Source: Rhodococcus jostii NBRC 16295 (GTDB lineage: Bacteria; Actinomycetota; Actinomycetes; Mycobacteriales; Mycobacteriaceae). Taken from it: a stretch of DNA of 58,492 bases. The notes beneath the pieces are model-generated. The model was not told the origin of the DNA and did not search any database. It saw only the letters and a program-made list of their open reading frames with translations. The position numbers and the translations under genes are program-made. Positions 45,879 to 54,595 of this stretch are shown here, one piece after another (position 1 is the stretch's first letter; each line of letters starts with the position of its first letter). The stretch is taken from positions 1-58,492 of the forward strand of contig NZ_BCWY01000062.1 in the NCBI RefSeq assembly GCF_001894825.1, read 5' to 3'.

Positions 45879-46919
45879 ATGGTGGTAACAGATGCGCCCA
45901 GTGATGCTCTCGTACCTAGATGGTCGGGCGACGTCGACGTGGCAAGGTGGGCGATTGGCCAGGGGTACGGCGACCGGACGTATCCGTTCAACCGGGACGG
46001 CTTGACGCAGTTCAAGACCGAGTTCCCAACCGAGCGGAGCGGTCTCTACCTGTTCGAGTGCACCAACCATGACATCTACATCGGCATCGCGAAGGATGTC
46101 GCCCAGCGCCTACCGCACCACCTCAAGAAGCACCCCGACGTGCAGGTCTTCCGCTTCCTTCCGCATCCCGGGGGCGAACCGGAGCGGCGCAAGGTCGAAC
46201 GGCAACTGGTCCGCGACGCGCAACTCGCTGGGCTGATCGTCCGCAACCGTGAACACGCCAGCGGCCACGTCGGACCGTCGACGCTCGACGCACTCATCAC
46301 CGAGGACGAACAGCATGCCTGGCTGCTCGATCCGATCGGGCTCAACGCCCTCGACCAGTCCCCACTGATCGAACTGGATCCCAGTCAACTCGCCGCCCAT
46401 GACGGTGACTTCCGACGCCTCCAAGAACACCCTCGCTATACCGAGATCGTCGAGGCCCTCGGCGTCTATGCCGCTCAGTGCATTCCGCTCCCACGCCGCA
46501 CCGAAGCGACCTTCTGGACCGTGAGCTGCTTCCCCAGCTCCAACCGAAGACGAATCTTCTGCGTCTCGATGGCAGCCCTGGAGACGTTCTACATCGCGGC
46601 CTCCGATGAGACTGACACCATTGGAGCTGCATTCTTCGTCGACAAACGTCATCTTCCGACCGGCAGGTGGGGCCGGGCCCTCCTCGCCGCACGCGGAGTG
46701 ATGTTCGACGACGACTACACGCACAAATCAGGTGGCGCGTTCGAGCAATGCCTATACATCGACGACATCCGCCATCTTCGCTCGGGCTTGAAGTCGAAGC
46801 ACGTCCGCGCTGCCGCCGCAGCATTCAATCTCGACCTGATGCGCAAACGCCAATCCGCCTACAAGCCTTCACACTGCAGACAACTCGCCGCGACCGCACT
46901 CGAAACCACCGGCCCATAG
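45879..46919 (+). CDS. GIY-YIG domain protein
   Basis: 346 residues from ATG 45879 (MVVTDAPSDALVPRW). Residues 54-115 form a GIY-YIG nuclease-like core: GLYLFECTNHDIYIGIAKDV supplies GLY and YIG, Arg77 follows in AQRLPHH, and Glu107 (RRKVERQLV) matches the metal-binding glutamate. The remaining 230 residues are unassigned; YTHKSGGAFEQCLYID is a conserved-looking block. Such proteins cleave DNA in repair, restriction or mobile-element settings. It stands at the edge of a cluster with two other nucleases, so a defence role is reasonable but unproven. Confidence 0.78.
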   Translation: MVVTDAPSDALVPRWSGDVDVARWAIGQGYGDRTYPFNRDGLTQFKTEFPTERSGLYLFECTNHDIYIGIAKDVAQRLPHHLKKHPDVQVFRFLPHPGGEPERRKVERQLVRDAQLAGLIVRNREHASGHVGPSTLDALITEDEQHAWLLDPIGLNALDQSPLIELDPSQLAAHDGDFRRLQEHPRYTEIVEALGVYAAQCIPLPRRTEATFWTVSCFPSSNRRRIFCVSMAALETFYIAASDETDTIGAAFFVDKRHLPTGRWGRALLAARGVMFDDDYTHKSGGAFEQCLYIDDIRHLRSGLKSKHVRAAAAAFNLDLMRKRQSAYKPSHCRQLAATALETTGP

Positions 46920-47276
46920 ACGACATCAGCGACCCCCGTTCCGACTCCACCCCGACACCGCGCCCACCAGACCAGCCGACAGAAAGAACCTGGCTTCCCA
47001 CATGCCCGGCAGCCCGGCTCGGGAATCCCCTGGTAGGAGTCCCACCCTGGAAGCCACAAGCGGCGCCCATCCTCGTCGAACCACTCCTCGCCTCATGCGA
47101 AATCTCGAAAGGACATCCGCCGCAGGTAGATCGGCTGAATGACATTCGGCTGAATGACTAGCCCGAAGGACCTTGAGGAATCACACTGGATCACAGCGCG
47201 GTGCCGACCCTGCGATGCCTCACTAACTGACAGCACCATCGCGACCGTGTTCACACTTGCGTGAATCCCACCTCAG
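46920..47276. other. gene-free stretch with a short tandem repeat
   Basis: 357 bp of lower coding quality. TCGGCTGAATGAC occurs at 47131-47143 and again at 47146-47158, a 15-bp spacing. No gene, tRNA or IS end seen. Confidence 0.45.
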
Positions 47277-47837
47277 TTGAAGGACGACACCACGTGTCAT
47301 GCGCTTATCCCTCACCCACCGAAGACAACTATCAAGCTGAAGGATTTCTCCGACCTCGGACTCGCGGTCGAGGTGGCACGCAGCTACCTCCACGCCGCGA
47401 TCGCGCAGCCCAAGGACACGATCGTTGACAGTTGGTCGATCAGCTACCTGCCCTCGACCGGGGCAGGCCGGCGTTTGTTCACCATCAATGTCGGCGCCGT
47501 CGAGGGCGCGCACATGTCAACAATCACCGAAAACGGTGTCGCGGACGGCTACATCATGACGGTGTACGTCGGCGGTGGCACTCTCGAGACAGCATCGGGA
47601 CTGTCCCTATCCGAACTGATGCAGAGGTTCGAGGACGACGTGTTCTTCAGCAACGCCACTCACACAAAGTTCAAACGTCGCGCGGTCAGCCTATCCACGG
47701 AGGTGTCCGCGTCAAACGTGGCATTCCCGGCTGACCTGCCCTGGCAGCAAGCAGCAGCCGCCCTCGCCGATCAGCTTCTGGACGAAAGCAAATGCCTGTA
47801 CTCGCGATACCACAATGCGCGGCTGGGTTCGAAATAG
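47277..47837 (+). CDS. hypothetical protein
   Basis: 186 residues if read from TTG 47277; no stronger start is visible until an internal ATG about 80 codons in. The body is protein-like, with alternating strands and helices (DSWSISYLPSTGAGRRLFTI, GYIMTVYVGGGTLETA). No known domain is recognised. Its last 126 bp overlap the end of the opposite-strand gene 47712-48494, so one of the two 3' ends may be wrong or decayed. Its nuclease neighbours suggest an accessory or defence role at most. Confidence 0.5.
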   Translation: MKDDTTCHALIPHPPKTTIKLKDFSDLGLAVEVARSYLHAAIAQPKDTIVDSWSISYLPSTGAGRRLFTINVGAVEGAHMSTITENGVADGYIMTVYVGGGTLETASGLSLSELMQRFEDDVFFSNATHTKFKRRAVSLSTEVSASNVAFPADLPWQQAAAALADQLLDESKCLYSRYHNARLGSK

Positions 47838-48494
47838 TCCGATGCGGCGTAGAAGACCCGATCCCAGCCACGTCAACGCGAACTCATGCAATGGTGGACA
47901 CATTGCAAGGTGTTCCTGCTCGAACGGTGTTCGAATCGATTCCGTCCACAGCGGAATATAGCCAGCGGAGACAAGATCGCGCTCATGATCACGTATCTCA
48001 CGAGCCCAGCCGCTCCCCGCTGACGCAGCTAGCACCAATCTTGCATCGGTTCCGACGAGCCCGACGTGCAGTTCTCGACCTTGGACCGCGAGCACCCGCA
48101 GATCCAGAATCCCTTGTACCTCAATGTATGATTCGTAGCTTGGAAGCAGAACTTCGACGACGGTGCGACTCGTCGGGAAGATCGCTCCAATCGCCATTTC
48201 GGCATGACTGTCCAGAAAGACAACTGGAACACCATCGAGGCCAATCCGAAATCTGACTATTCCCAGAGGGTGCGCATACCGTCCCCCAGGACTGCCAAGT
48301 GCCTTCAGAACTTGCGCCTCAAGGAACGCCTGAGCTCCAGCTGCCGGCCGTATCGGACCCGCGCCAACGCCAGAGGACTTTAGATACTGAAAAGACTCGC
48401 CTGTGTATGAACAGAACCGGTGAAGTGAACCGGACAAGAACCCGCCAGCAGGCATGTAACCCATCCCGGATACCGCCGCCCTCGACATCCGCAA
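47712..48494 (-). CDS. hypothetical protein
   Basis: Up to 260 residues; the true start is uncertain (MRMSRAAVSGMGYMPAGGF has three candidate Met codons). The middle looks like real protein: LGIVRFRIGLDGVPVVFLDS, TVVEVLLPSYESYIEVQGIL and ELHVGLVGTDARLVLAAS read as beta strands and loops. No family recognised. It converges on and overlaps the upstream plus-strand gene. The C-terminal 40 residues inside the overlap (VSRVQAFAFVQKLI) are the least certain part. Confidence 0.45.
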   Translation of the reverse strand: MRMSRAAVSGMGYMPAGGFLSGSLHRFCSYTGESFQYLKSSGVGAGPIRPAAGAQAFLEAQVLKALGSPGGRYAHPLGIVRFRIGLDGVPVVFLDSHAEMAIGAIFPTSRTVVEVLLPSYESYIEVQGILDLRVLAVQGRELHVGLVGTDARLVLAASAGSGWAREIRDHERDLVSAGYIPLWTESIRTPFEQEHLAMCPPLHEFALTWLGSGLLRRIGLFRTQPRIVVSRVQAFAFVQKLIGEGGCCLLPGQVSRECHV

Positions 48495-49027
48495 ATGATC
48501 GATTCAACAACGGACAACGAGCAGAACGGTAGGTGGAGCGCAGCTTCTTCATCCCATACGCGGTGCAGTAAGGGGCGGACTGCACCGGGAACGGCTTCCT
48601 ATACAAGCCAACTCATACTGTTGCAGCGGTCCATGACTGGCGCAACTCACCACGCCGCAATTTCCATTCTCGGTCGGAGCGTCATCTGTCTCCATCCGTG
48701 CGCCGAGGATCCCCCGCGTCCCTGCGAGCGGGCGCCCCAATTCGTCCCAGACGCCGCCTCGGGACGGCGGAATCATCGACGTCACGATCCCGGCATGAGA
48801 AGCGGGGTAGAACGCATCAACCAGCCATCCCTCAGTGGATTCTTCTGCGGCGCGCCATGTGGTCGTTGAACCCAACCCACTCTCGCAGCAGCAGGCGCCT
48901 TCCAATCGGCGTGCACTCGGGTGACGTGATCTTTGGCATTCGCGAACCCCATTCAACAACCCCGTCGCAGGACTCCCTGTCAGCTCCCAGTAGAGAATCC
49001 GATCAACTCGCGCGACTCGGAAATCGC
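48495..49027. other. 533-bp stretch without a supported gene
   Basis: A minus-strand open frame (48549-49034) covers much of it, but its translation is Cys/Arg/Ser-rich with no domain and I do not call it. It could hold the 5' end or promoter of the minus-strand gene at 48494. Confidence 0.4.
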
Positions 49028-49948
49028 TCACCACAACTGGGTAGCGGCATCAAAGTGCTCTCGCAATGCCGCCAGATCGGGCCCGGGAACAATCGGTGCG
49101 CCACACAGTTCGCGGTACTGCGGGTACCGATCCAACGCGGGATGCGTCACAACAACCAACTTCTCGGGATCGACCGCGATTCGTCCCGCATCGAACAGCT
49201 TGTGGATGTCGGATCGCAACAAGATCCCGCCTTTGAGATCGTGTTTCTCGTGTTCGGCAAACCCACGAATGTGGGCTGCCTCGAGACTCTCAGCCGGACA
49301 CGGTCCTGTCATCGCGCAGACCAATCCATATGTCCGCAGCAATTCTTTGCGGAACTTGCTTTGTCCTAGCCTAGTTCGACCGATCGCCTCACGGTGGCCG
49401 CCGGGGATCTGCGGAGGAGGACTCGGATCCGGCGCGGCGCCAACCGCGGGGACCTCCACGGAGATCCGGTTGAGCAATTGCTCGAGGCCATCAATCTCGC
49501 ACGGCCGTATCGCGTTCTGCGCCACCCCACCTAGCAGCGGCTCCAGCTCTTCATACATGATCGCACCGTCCAGAGCTTGCCAACCCTGTCCGTAGGTCGC
49601 GACGTACTCGGTCACGGGCTCGCTGCGTTTGACAGGAGCGGCGAACTCGCCCTTGCAGTGCCGACACACGTACACGCCCCTACCCTTGCGGTGCTCGACA
49701 CCGGTCCTGTCGCACTGCGGGCATCGAGAACGCATTTTCGTCGCCGGCGCCTGATGAATGTTATCGAGACGCGAAATTCCGAGAACCAGATTCTCGTCGC
49801 GGACGACGACAAGATCGCCTGGCGCGACCTGCAGTCTGTAGGCGACCCCGCTGTCGTACACGTAGTGCGATCCAAGGACGTCATGGTAACCATCGTTGCT
49901 CTGCCAACTACGCTCGCCCGATACCGACAAGAACACCCACGCCTGCAT
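49028..49948 (-). CDS. HNH endonuclease with zinc ribbon and N-terminal reader-like domain
   Basis: 306 residues from ATG 49948 (MQAWVFLSVSGERSWQSNDG). Residues 1-65 resemble PUA/EVE-type base-reading folds (YRLQVAPGDLVVVRDENLVL) but this is tentative. A zinc ribbon follows (CPQC 76-79; CRHC 95-98). The C-terminal 110 residues carry an HNH_2-type nuclease, with H226 in LEAAHIRGF and H249 in LLRSDIHKLFDAG. The layout of reader plus HNH fits a modification-dependent (type IV) restriction enzyme. An Mrr/AspBHI-like enzyme lies 238 bp upstream on the same strand. Confidence 0.83.
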   Translation of the reverse strand: MQAWVFLSVSGERSWQSNDGYHDVLGSHYVYDSGVAYRLQVAPGDLVVVRDENLVLGISRLDNIHQAPATKMRSRCPQCDRTGVEHRKGRGVYVCRHCKGEFAAPVKRSEPVTEYVATYGQGWQALDGAIMYEELEPLLGGVAQNAIRPCEIDGLEQLLNRISVEVPAVGAAPDPSPPPQIPGGHREAIGRTRLGQSKFRKELLRTYGLVCAMTGPCPAESLEAAHIRGFAEHEKHDLKGGILLRSDIHKLFDAGRIAVDPEKLVVVTHPALDRYPQYRELCGAPIVPGPDLAALREHFDAATQLW

Positions 49949-50186
49949 TGATCCCCCTCTGAAAAGTCGACAACTTGTCCCCTGCGACGCGTAGCTTACG
50001 GTCCCGCCCCTGACATTCCGATCAAGTTTCAGCACGTGCCCTACCCGGTTGCTGATCGGGGGAGCCCCCAACAAGACTGACCGACCGGCTACCCTCGCGT
50101 AGCCGGTGCGGTCAGTGCGTTTCGTTGACGGACGGCATTGCATCGCTGGCGCCGAACCCAGAGTCGATCGTTCGGCATTCGACTCG

Positions 50187-51398
50187 CTACACGAGGACCG
50201 CGGCCGAACCGCTGGTGAATTGGTTCTCAAGCCATGCACGCACGGCATTCGCATCTCCGTATCCGTGCTCACGCAGGATGTCCACCACGTCCTGACCACA
50301 GATCATCGCAATCGGATGCCCGTCCTCCCGTACTTCGTTGTAAACCTGATCGTTGAAGTACGACAGGGTCACGAAGACACCGAAGTTCCGGTGCCGCAGC
50401 CGAGAAACCAGGCGGCTGACGTCTCGCACTCCCACCGACGTCGTCGGTGCGTAACACTTCGCCTCCAAAACGAAGTCAACCGCAACGCGGTCCGCGAGTG
50501 GACCGAGCAAATACTCCCCGATAGCGTCACGACCACCGTCGCGGCTAGGTCGGGTGACATCACATCGCCCTGTCGCGGGAGCGATGAGTCGCCAGATCGC
50601 GACGGCGCACTCTTCGAACGCGTGTGGGCGGCCTTCGAAGAATTGGTGGATGGTCCGCAGCATCGCGATACCGGCAGGGTCGGATGGCAGTTGCTCGGAT
50701 TTCTTCCGCACGACTGTGGTCGACGGTGCAGCCAGCACTTTGTACGCGCGGCCTTCGACCCAGTCACGCCACGCCTCGGGGCAATCCCCGGACGTCGTGT
50801 CCGCACCTTGCACAAGGTCGTTGATCCAGCTGCGTGGAATCGTTGCTGCATCGAGAACAGTGAACCGGGCACGGTAGTTCTGAAACCGGCTTCCGCCCTG
50901 GCTTCGCCAGATGGCGGCGAGTTCATCATCGGAGGTCAACGTCGCCGACCCTGGCGCCAGCAACCCTCGGAACCGGACAGCCCGGCCAGGAGCAGCCCGC
51001 TCGAACAACAGAAACGGCGGCACCCGCAGCCGATCTGCCGGAGAACCATGAGCAGCCTCGAACGCATCCCGCAGCAGAAGGTTGCCACCACGCTTCGTTG
51101 TATGCAGTTCGTGACCGGGGCTGCGATTGTCGCCGTAGTAGGTCAGCATGCCGGTCTGCGGATCGAGCGAGTCCGGCCAATCGGACTCCGCTCCGCTGGT
51201 GTACAGCGCCGACAGCTTGACCGTCTGCTTCCATGGCGATCCGGTGTGCCTGAAACCGCCCATGTTGCCGACGGGGAGCAAGCGCTGCAGCGGGTCGTCG
51301 TTGATGTTTCCGCTCGTTCCCGCCAGATACACGGCGTCGACGTGCAGGTCGGCGTTTGACAGTGCGTCGAACGGAATGGTGTGGTCGGCATCCGGCAT
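50187..51398 (-). CDS. Mrr/AspBHI-like restriction endonuclease, probably type IV
   Basis: 403 residues. The N-terminal 200 resemble the base-flipping recognition domain of AspBHI/MspJI-type enzymes (NINDDPLQRLLPVGNMGGFR, TYYGDNRSPGHELHTTKRGG). The C-terminal part is an Mrr-like nuclease fold with the catalytic set D291 in SRDGGRDAIGEY and E312/K314 in VLEAKCY. Such enzymes cut DNA carrying 5-methylcytosine-type modifications. No cognate methylase is present, which fits type IV. It probably shares a transcript with the HNH gene downstream. Confidence 0.83.
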   Translation of the reverse strand: MPDADHTIPFDALSNADLHVDAVYLAGTSGNINDDPLQRLLPVGNMGGFRHTGSPWKQTVKLSALYTSGAESDWPDSLDPQTGMLTYYGDNRSPGHELHTTKRGGNLLLRDAFEAAHGSPADRLRVPPFLLFERAAPGRAVRFRGLLAPGSATLTSDDELAAIWRSQGGSRFQNYRARFTVLDAATIPRSWINDLVQGADTTSGDCPEAWRDWVEGRAYKVLAAPSTTVVRKKSEQLPSDPAGIAMLRTIHQFFEGRPHAFEECAVAIWRLIAPATGRCDVTRPSRDGGRDAIGEYLLGPLADRVAVDFVLEAKCYAPTTSVGVRDVSRLVSRLRHRNFGVFVTLSYFNDQVYNEVREDGHPIAMICGQDVVDILREHGYGDANAVRAWLENQFTSGSAAVLV

Positions 51399-51401
51399 GA
51401 A

Positions 51402-51935
51402 TCAGGACCCTAAACGACGGTACCGACGCGCTAGGTTGGCGGGCATGTCACAACGGTTCGAGCAATGAACGGCCACTCCCGCCGCCGCTTTTGAGGGGTT
51501 TGTTGGGTCCATCCACAAGCGCATGCTAGACGTGTCGAGGACGAACCTCGCTACGCGATCAACTACCCGATCATTGGAGCTACTCGGATCGGCCGGGCCT
51601 TCCGCCTGCTCAACCAATGCAGTCAGTCTCTGCATGCGGTTTGACGACAAGTTCATCGAATCCCAACGACTCCGTTTCCCGCGGCCACTTCGCTTGAGCA
51701 TCGCGCAAACAGCCAAGGTGATGCACCGTGCATCACGACTTCCGCAAATATATGCAGATTCGGGCCGACACCAAACCAGTTGCTCCGCCCACCGCGTACC
51801 GATGGCCCAACTCTCCACCGATGTCGGTCGCCCCTGGTGATCCTGACCCATGCCTTCAGTCTGCCCACGCGGGGACGGGTCGCGGGCCCCCTCGCTGAGG
51901 CTCTACCCGCGCGGGGACCGATCCGATAAAAAAAT
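51402..51935. other. gene-free stretch between restriction gene and csp terminator
   Basis: About 530 bp. Short open frames exist on both strands but none is convincing. It holds the 5' region of the restriction gene (start at 51398) and ends at the csp terminator. Confidence 0.45.
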
Positions 51936-51964
51936 GGGGACCGCACTCACCGGATGCGGTCCCC
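51936..51964 (-). terminator. rho-independent terminator of the cold-shock gene
   Basis: Perfect 10-bp stem GGGGACCGCA (51936-51945) with TGCGGTCCCC (51955-51964), 9-nt loop. On the minus strand it is followed by ATTTTTTT (complement of AAAAAAAT, 51928-51935). It lies 12 bp after the csp stop. Confidence 0.93.
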
Positions 51965-51976
51965 ACATTGCACTGG

Positions 51977-52180
51977 TCAGACAGAGCGCACGTTCGTGGC
52001 CTGCGGGCCCTTCTGCCCCTGACCGACCTCGAACTCCACACGCTGATTCTCATCGAGCGACTTGAAACCGCTGCCCGAGATTTCCGAGTAGTGCACGAAA
52101 ACGTCCGGAGTTCCGTCGTCGGGTGCGATGAAACCGAAGCCCTTCTCACCGTTGAACCACTTCACAATGCCCTGCGCCAT
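51977..52180 (-). CDS. cold-shock domain protein
   Basis: 67 residues, the standard one-domain CspA size. RNP1 (KGFGFI) and RNP2 (VFVHY) are intact after MAQGIVKWFNGEKG. It binds single-stranded RNA or DNA and melts RNA structure as an RNA chaperone. GGGAG lies upstream of the ATG. It has its own strong terminator and a long 5' region of over 300 bp, as is common for cold-shock genes with structured leaders. It is divergent from the J-domain/pseudokinase operon. Confidence 0.95.
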   Translation of the reverse strand: MAQGIVKWFNGEKGFGFIAPDDGTPDVFVHYSEISGSGFKSLDENQRVEFEVGQGQKGPQATNVRSV

Positions 52181-52490
52181 GCCGATACTCCCTCAATCTC
52201 GATCCGGACCCTCACATCGAGGTTCCGATCTCGATGACGTGATCCTGCCATCCTCGATGTAGTCGCGAAGACCGCGCACCGTATTCGCGTCGACCTACGA
52301 CCGGTCGTCGATGCACCATCAAGGACCTTTCGTGGCGGACTGATGGTGTCGCTGTCGCACGTGACCGGGTCGTGAACACTAACCGGGAACGTCGCCGGGA
52401 GTGGGCGGGGATCGCGGCGACGCACTCGTGGGTTCCGCCGACATAGGTGGCATCGATCGACATTGCTTTGCACCGATCGCAGTGGGGGGA
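52181..52490. other. csp leader and promoter region
   Basis: About 310 bp upstream of csp on the minus strand, without a convincing gene. It probably contains the csp promoter and untranslated leader. No defined riboswitch or cold-box motif was identified by eye. Confidence 0.45.
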
Positions 52491-52526
52491 TTGCAAATCC
52501 TTGTTTTAGTCTTCTAGACTAAAACC
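52491..52526 (+). promoter_or_regulatory. leaderless promoter enclosing a perfect palindrome (candidate NrtR operator)
   Basis: TTTTAGTC (52504-52511) and GACTAAAA (52517-52524) form perfect 8-bp arms around TTCTA, ending 2 bp before the ATG at 52527. TAGACT (52515-52520) fits a -10 placed 6 nt before that A. TTGCAA (52491-52496) fits a -35 with an 18-bp spacer. With no ribosome site present, the transcript is probably leaderless. The palindrome contains GT-N7-AC, the core I remember for NrtR operators, and an NrtR-like regulator is the last gene of the operon. Confidence 0.65.
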
Positions 52527-53594
52527 ATGGAAGCGATGACGGAGGCACTCGACGTCGTCGGTGCGGCAATCGTGCCGAGCGACCTGTTCGGCCCAATCAG
52601 CCTCGACCCGACGGCTCAGCGCGCTGCCCGTCGGCGGTTCCGCCGCCTGTCGGTTCTGATTCACCCGGATCGGGTTGATCCCGCGTACGCCGCCCGCGCC
52701 GCAGCGGCATTCACACACGTGACCGACCTGTACCGCCGCTGGCAAGCTGCTGCGTCCAGCACGAATTCGGCCATGGCGATCGTGTTGGACGGCAGTTGCG
52801 GATCCTATCGACTCAAGGTGCGGCATGCCCGTGGTTCGATCGCCGACCTGCACCATGCCACCGATGTCGGCGGCGCGGGCGTGGTGATCAAGGTTCCCCG
52901 CAGTGTCGCCTCGAACACACTGATCGATGCGGAACGGGCCGCGCTCACGGAGATCGCGGCGTCCGCCGGGGGCGGGAATGAGTGGTTGCGCGTGTACTTC
53001 CCGCAACTGATCGACCACTTCACCCACGCCGACCCTGTGACCGGCGCCCGGCGGCAGGTGAATGTGCTGGACTCGCTGACCACTGGATTCGTCACCCTCG
53101 GCGAGGTGCGGGCCGCGCACCCGGATGGGCTCGATCCGCGGGATTGGGTGTGGATGCACCGGCGCCTGCTCCGGGCTCTTGCCGCCGCCCATCGCGCCGG
53201 GTGGGTACACACCGCGGTAACGGCGGACAACGTGCTCATTCACCCTGAACGGCATGGGGTGGTGCTGGCCGGGTGGTCGTTCGCCACCCGCCCAGGCACG
53301 GCGCCGCTGGCGACGATCCCTTCTCTGCGGGATCACTATCCACCCGAGAGTTCCACCGGCTCCACCGCTACCCCAGCCTGGGATGTGTTCATGGCCCATC
53401 GGTTGATGCTGACCATGCTCTCCGACATCGCCCCCGCCCGCCTGCGCGGGTTCGCCCGGGGATGCATGCAACCACAACCGAGTCTGCGACCTGACGCCGT
53501 CGATCTGCTCGACGAGTTCGACGACCTGCTCGACACGCTCTACGGGCGGCGACGCTTCCGCCCGCTCACCATGCCCACCACGAAAGGACAGTGA
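52527..53594 (+). CDS. J-domain/pseudokinase fusion protein
   Basis: 355 residues. Residues 20-75 form a short J domain with the HPD motif (LIHPDRVDP, 46-48), which would recruit Hsp70/DnaK. Residues about 95-330 resemble a Ser/Thr protein kinase. The beta-3 lysine is kept (VVIKVPRS, K122), but the catalytic HRD is HTA (228-230) and DFG is replaced by LAGW, so phosphotransfer is unlikely. The ATG at 52527 coincides with an apparent leaderless start. It is followed 6 bp later by a VWA gene. It may bind substrate or nucleotide and hand it to DnaK. Confidence 0.82.
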   Translation: MEAMTEALDVVGAAIVPSDLFGPISLDPTAQRAARRRFRRLSVLIHPDRVDPAYAARAAAAFTHVTDLYRRWQAAASSTNSAMAIVLDGSCGSYRLKVRHARGSIADLHHATDVGGAGVVIKVPRSVASNTLIDAERAALTEIAASAGGGNEWLRVYFPQLIDHFTHADPVTGARRQVNVLDSLTTGFVTLGEVRAAHPDGLDPRDWVWMHRRLLRALAAAHRAGWVHTAVTADNVLIHPERHGVVLAGWSFATRPGTAPLATIPSLRDHYPPESSTGSTATPAWDVFMAHRLMLTMLSDIAPARLRGFARGCMQPQPSLRPDAVDLLDEFDDLLDTLYGRRRFRPLTMPTTKGQ

Positions 53595-53600
53595 TCCACC

Positions 53601-54587
53601 ATGGGATACGGCAAGTGGGATGACGACACCTACACCGCAGCCAAGACGTTCCGCGCCGCCCGCGGCGTCGACGACTTCGGCTACACCAGCGCCCTCTACG
53701 CACGACCGAGAGACCAGTGGAAGGCCGACCCGACCCTGGACCCGCTGGGTGTGACCGTGCGGGAATGCCGGGATTCGGCCGGGCACCCCGAGTCGCTACC
53801 GATCGCCGTGCTCTTCGACGTCACCGGTTCGATGGGCACGGTACCGCGAATCATGCAGGACAAGCTCCGCAAACTGCACGGGCTACTGCAGCGCAAGGGG
53901 TATGCCGACGACCCGCAGATCCTGTTCGGCGGCATCGGGGACGCCGACTCCGACCGAGTGCCCCTGCAGGTCGGTCAATTCGAGTCCGGCAACGCCATGG
54001 ACGAGCAACTCCGCACCATCTTCCTCGAAGGCAACGGCGGCGGGCAGAAGTCCGAAAGCTACGAGCTGGCGGCATATTTCATGGCGCGGCACACCGCCAC
54101 CGACGCGTGGGACAAACGCGGCCACAAGGGCTACCTGTTCATCATCGGCGACGAGCTGAACAAGGCCCGACTGTCGGCCCGGCACGTGCGCGCGGTGATC
54201 GGTGACAACCTCGACCGCGATGTCACCGTCGAGTCGGTGTACCGGGAACTCGAACGCCGCTGGAACGTCTACTTCGTACTGCCGAATCAGTCGGCGTACT
54301 ACCACGATCCCGGAATCGCGGAGCACTGGCAGCACCTGCTCGGGGAACGGTTCCTGAAGCTGGACGACCCGGGTGCGGTGTGCGAGCTGATCGCGCTGAC
54401 CGTCGGCATCGGCGAGGACCGCATCGACCTCGGAGAGGGTCTGGCGGACCTGCGCGACATCGGCTCTGCCGCCGAAGCGGACACCGTCGGTCACGCCCTC
54501 GCCGTCCTCAGTGCGGCGCGGGCCCCTGTCACGGTGAGCCCACTGCCGATCGACCCGGCCGGCAGCGACGACGTGTCCTTCACCTGA
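53601..54587 (+). CDS. VWA-domain protein
   Basis: 328 residues. A short N-terminal segment (MGYGKWDDDTYTAAKTFRAA) precedes a VWA-like domain with MIDAS DVTGSM (73-78) after LPIAVLF, and a later FIIGDELN. No signal peptide, so it is cytoplasmic. It lies between the J-domain/pseudokinase and adenylosuccinate-synthetase-like genes on the same strand, 6 bp after the former. A metal-dependent scaffold role is inferred. The 85 bp after its stop contain the tRNA-like element. Confidence 0.83.
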   Translation: MGYGKWDDDTYTAAKTFRAARGVDDFGYTSALYARPRDQWKADPTLDPLGVTVRECRDSAGHPESLPIAVLFDVTGSMGTVPRIMQDKLRKLHGLLQRKGYADDPQILFGGIGDADSDRVPLQVGQFESGNAMDEQLRTIFLEGNGGGQKSESYELAAYFMARHTATDAWDKRGHKGYLFIIGDELNKARLSARHVRAVIGDNLDRDVTVESVYRELERRWNVYFVLPNQSAYYHDPGIAEHWQHLLGERFLKLDDPGAVCELIALTVGIGEDRIDLGEGLADLRDIGSAAEADTVGHALAVLSAARAPVTVSPLPIDPAGSDDVSFT

Positions 54588-54595
54588 CACCTCTT

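Noticed and set aside
47131..47158. Two copies of TCGGCTGAATGAC as a CRISPR or iteron start
   Set aside because: Only two short copies, 15 bp apart, with no spacers, Cas genes or replication genes.
48549..49034. Minus-strand frame of about 160 codons
   Set aside because: No domain, odd Cys/Ser/Arg composition and no ribosome site; cannot be told from chance.
51402..51851. Minus-strand frame of about 150 codons beside the Mrr-like gene
   Set aside because: Composition not protein-like and no recognisable motif.
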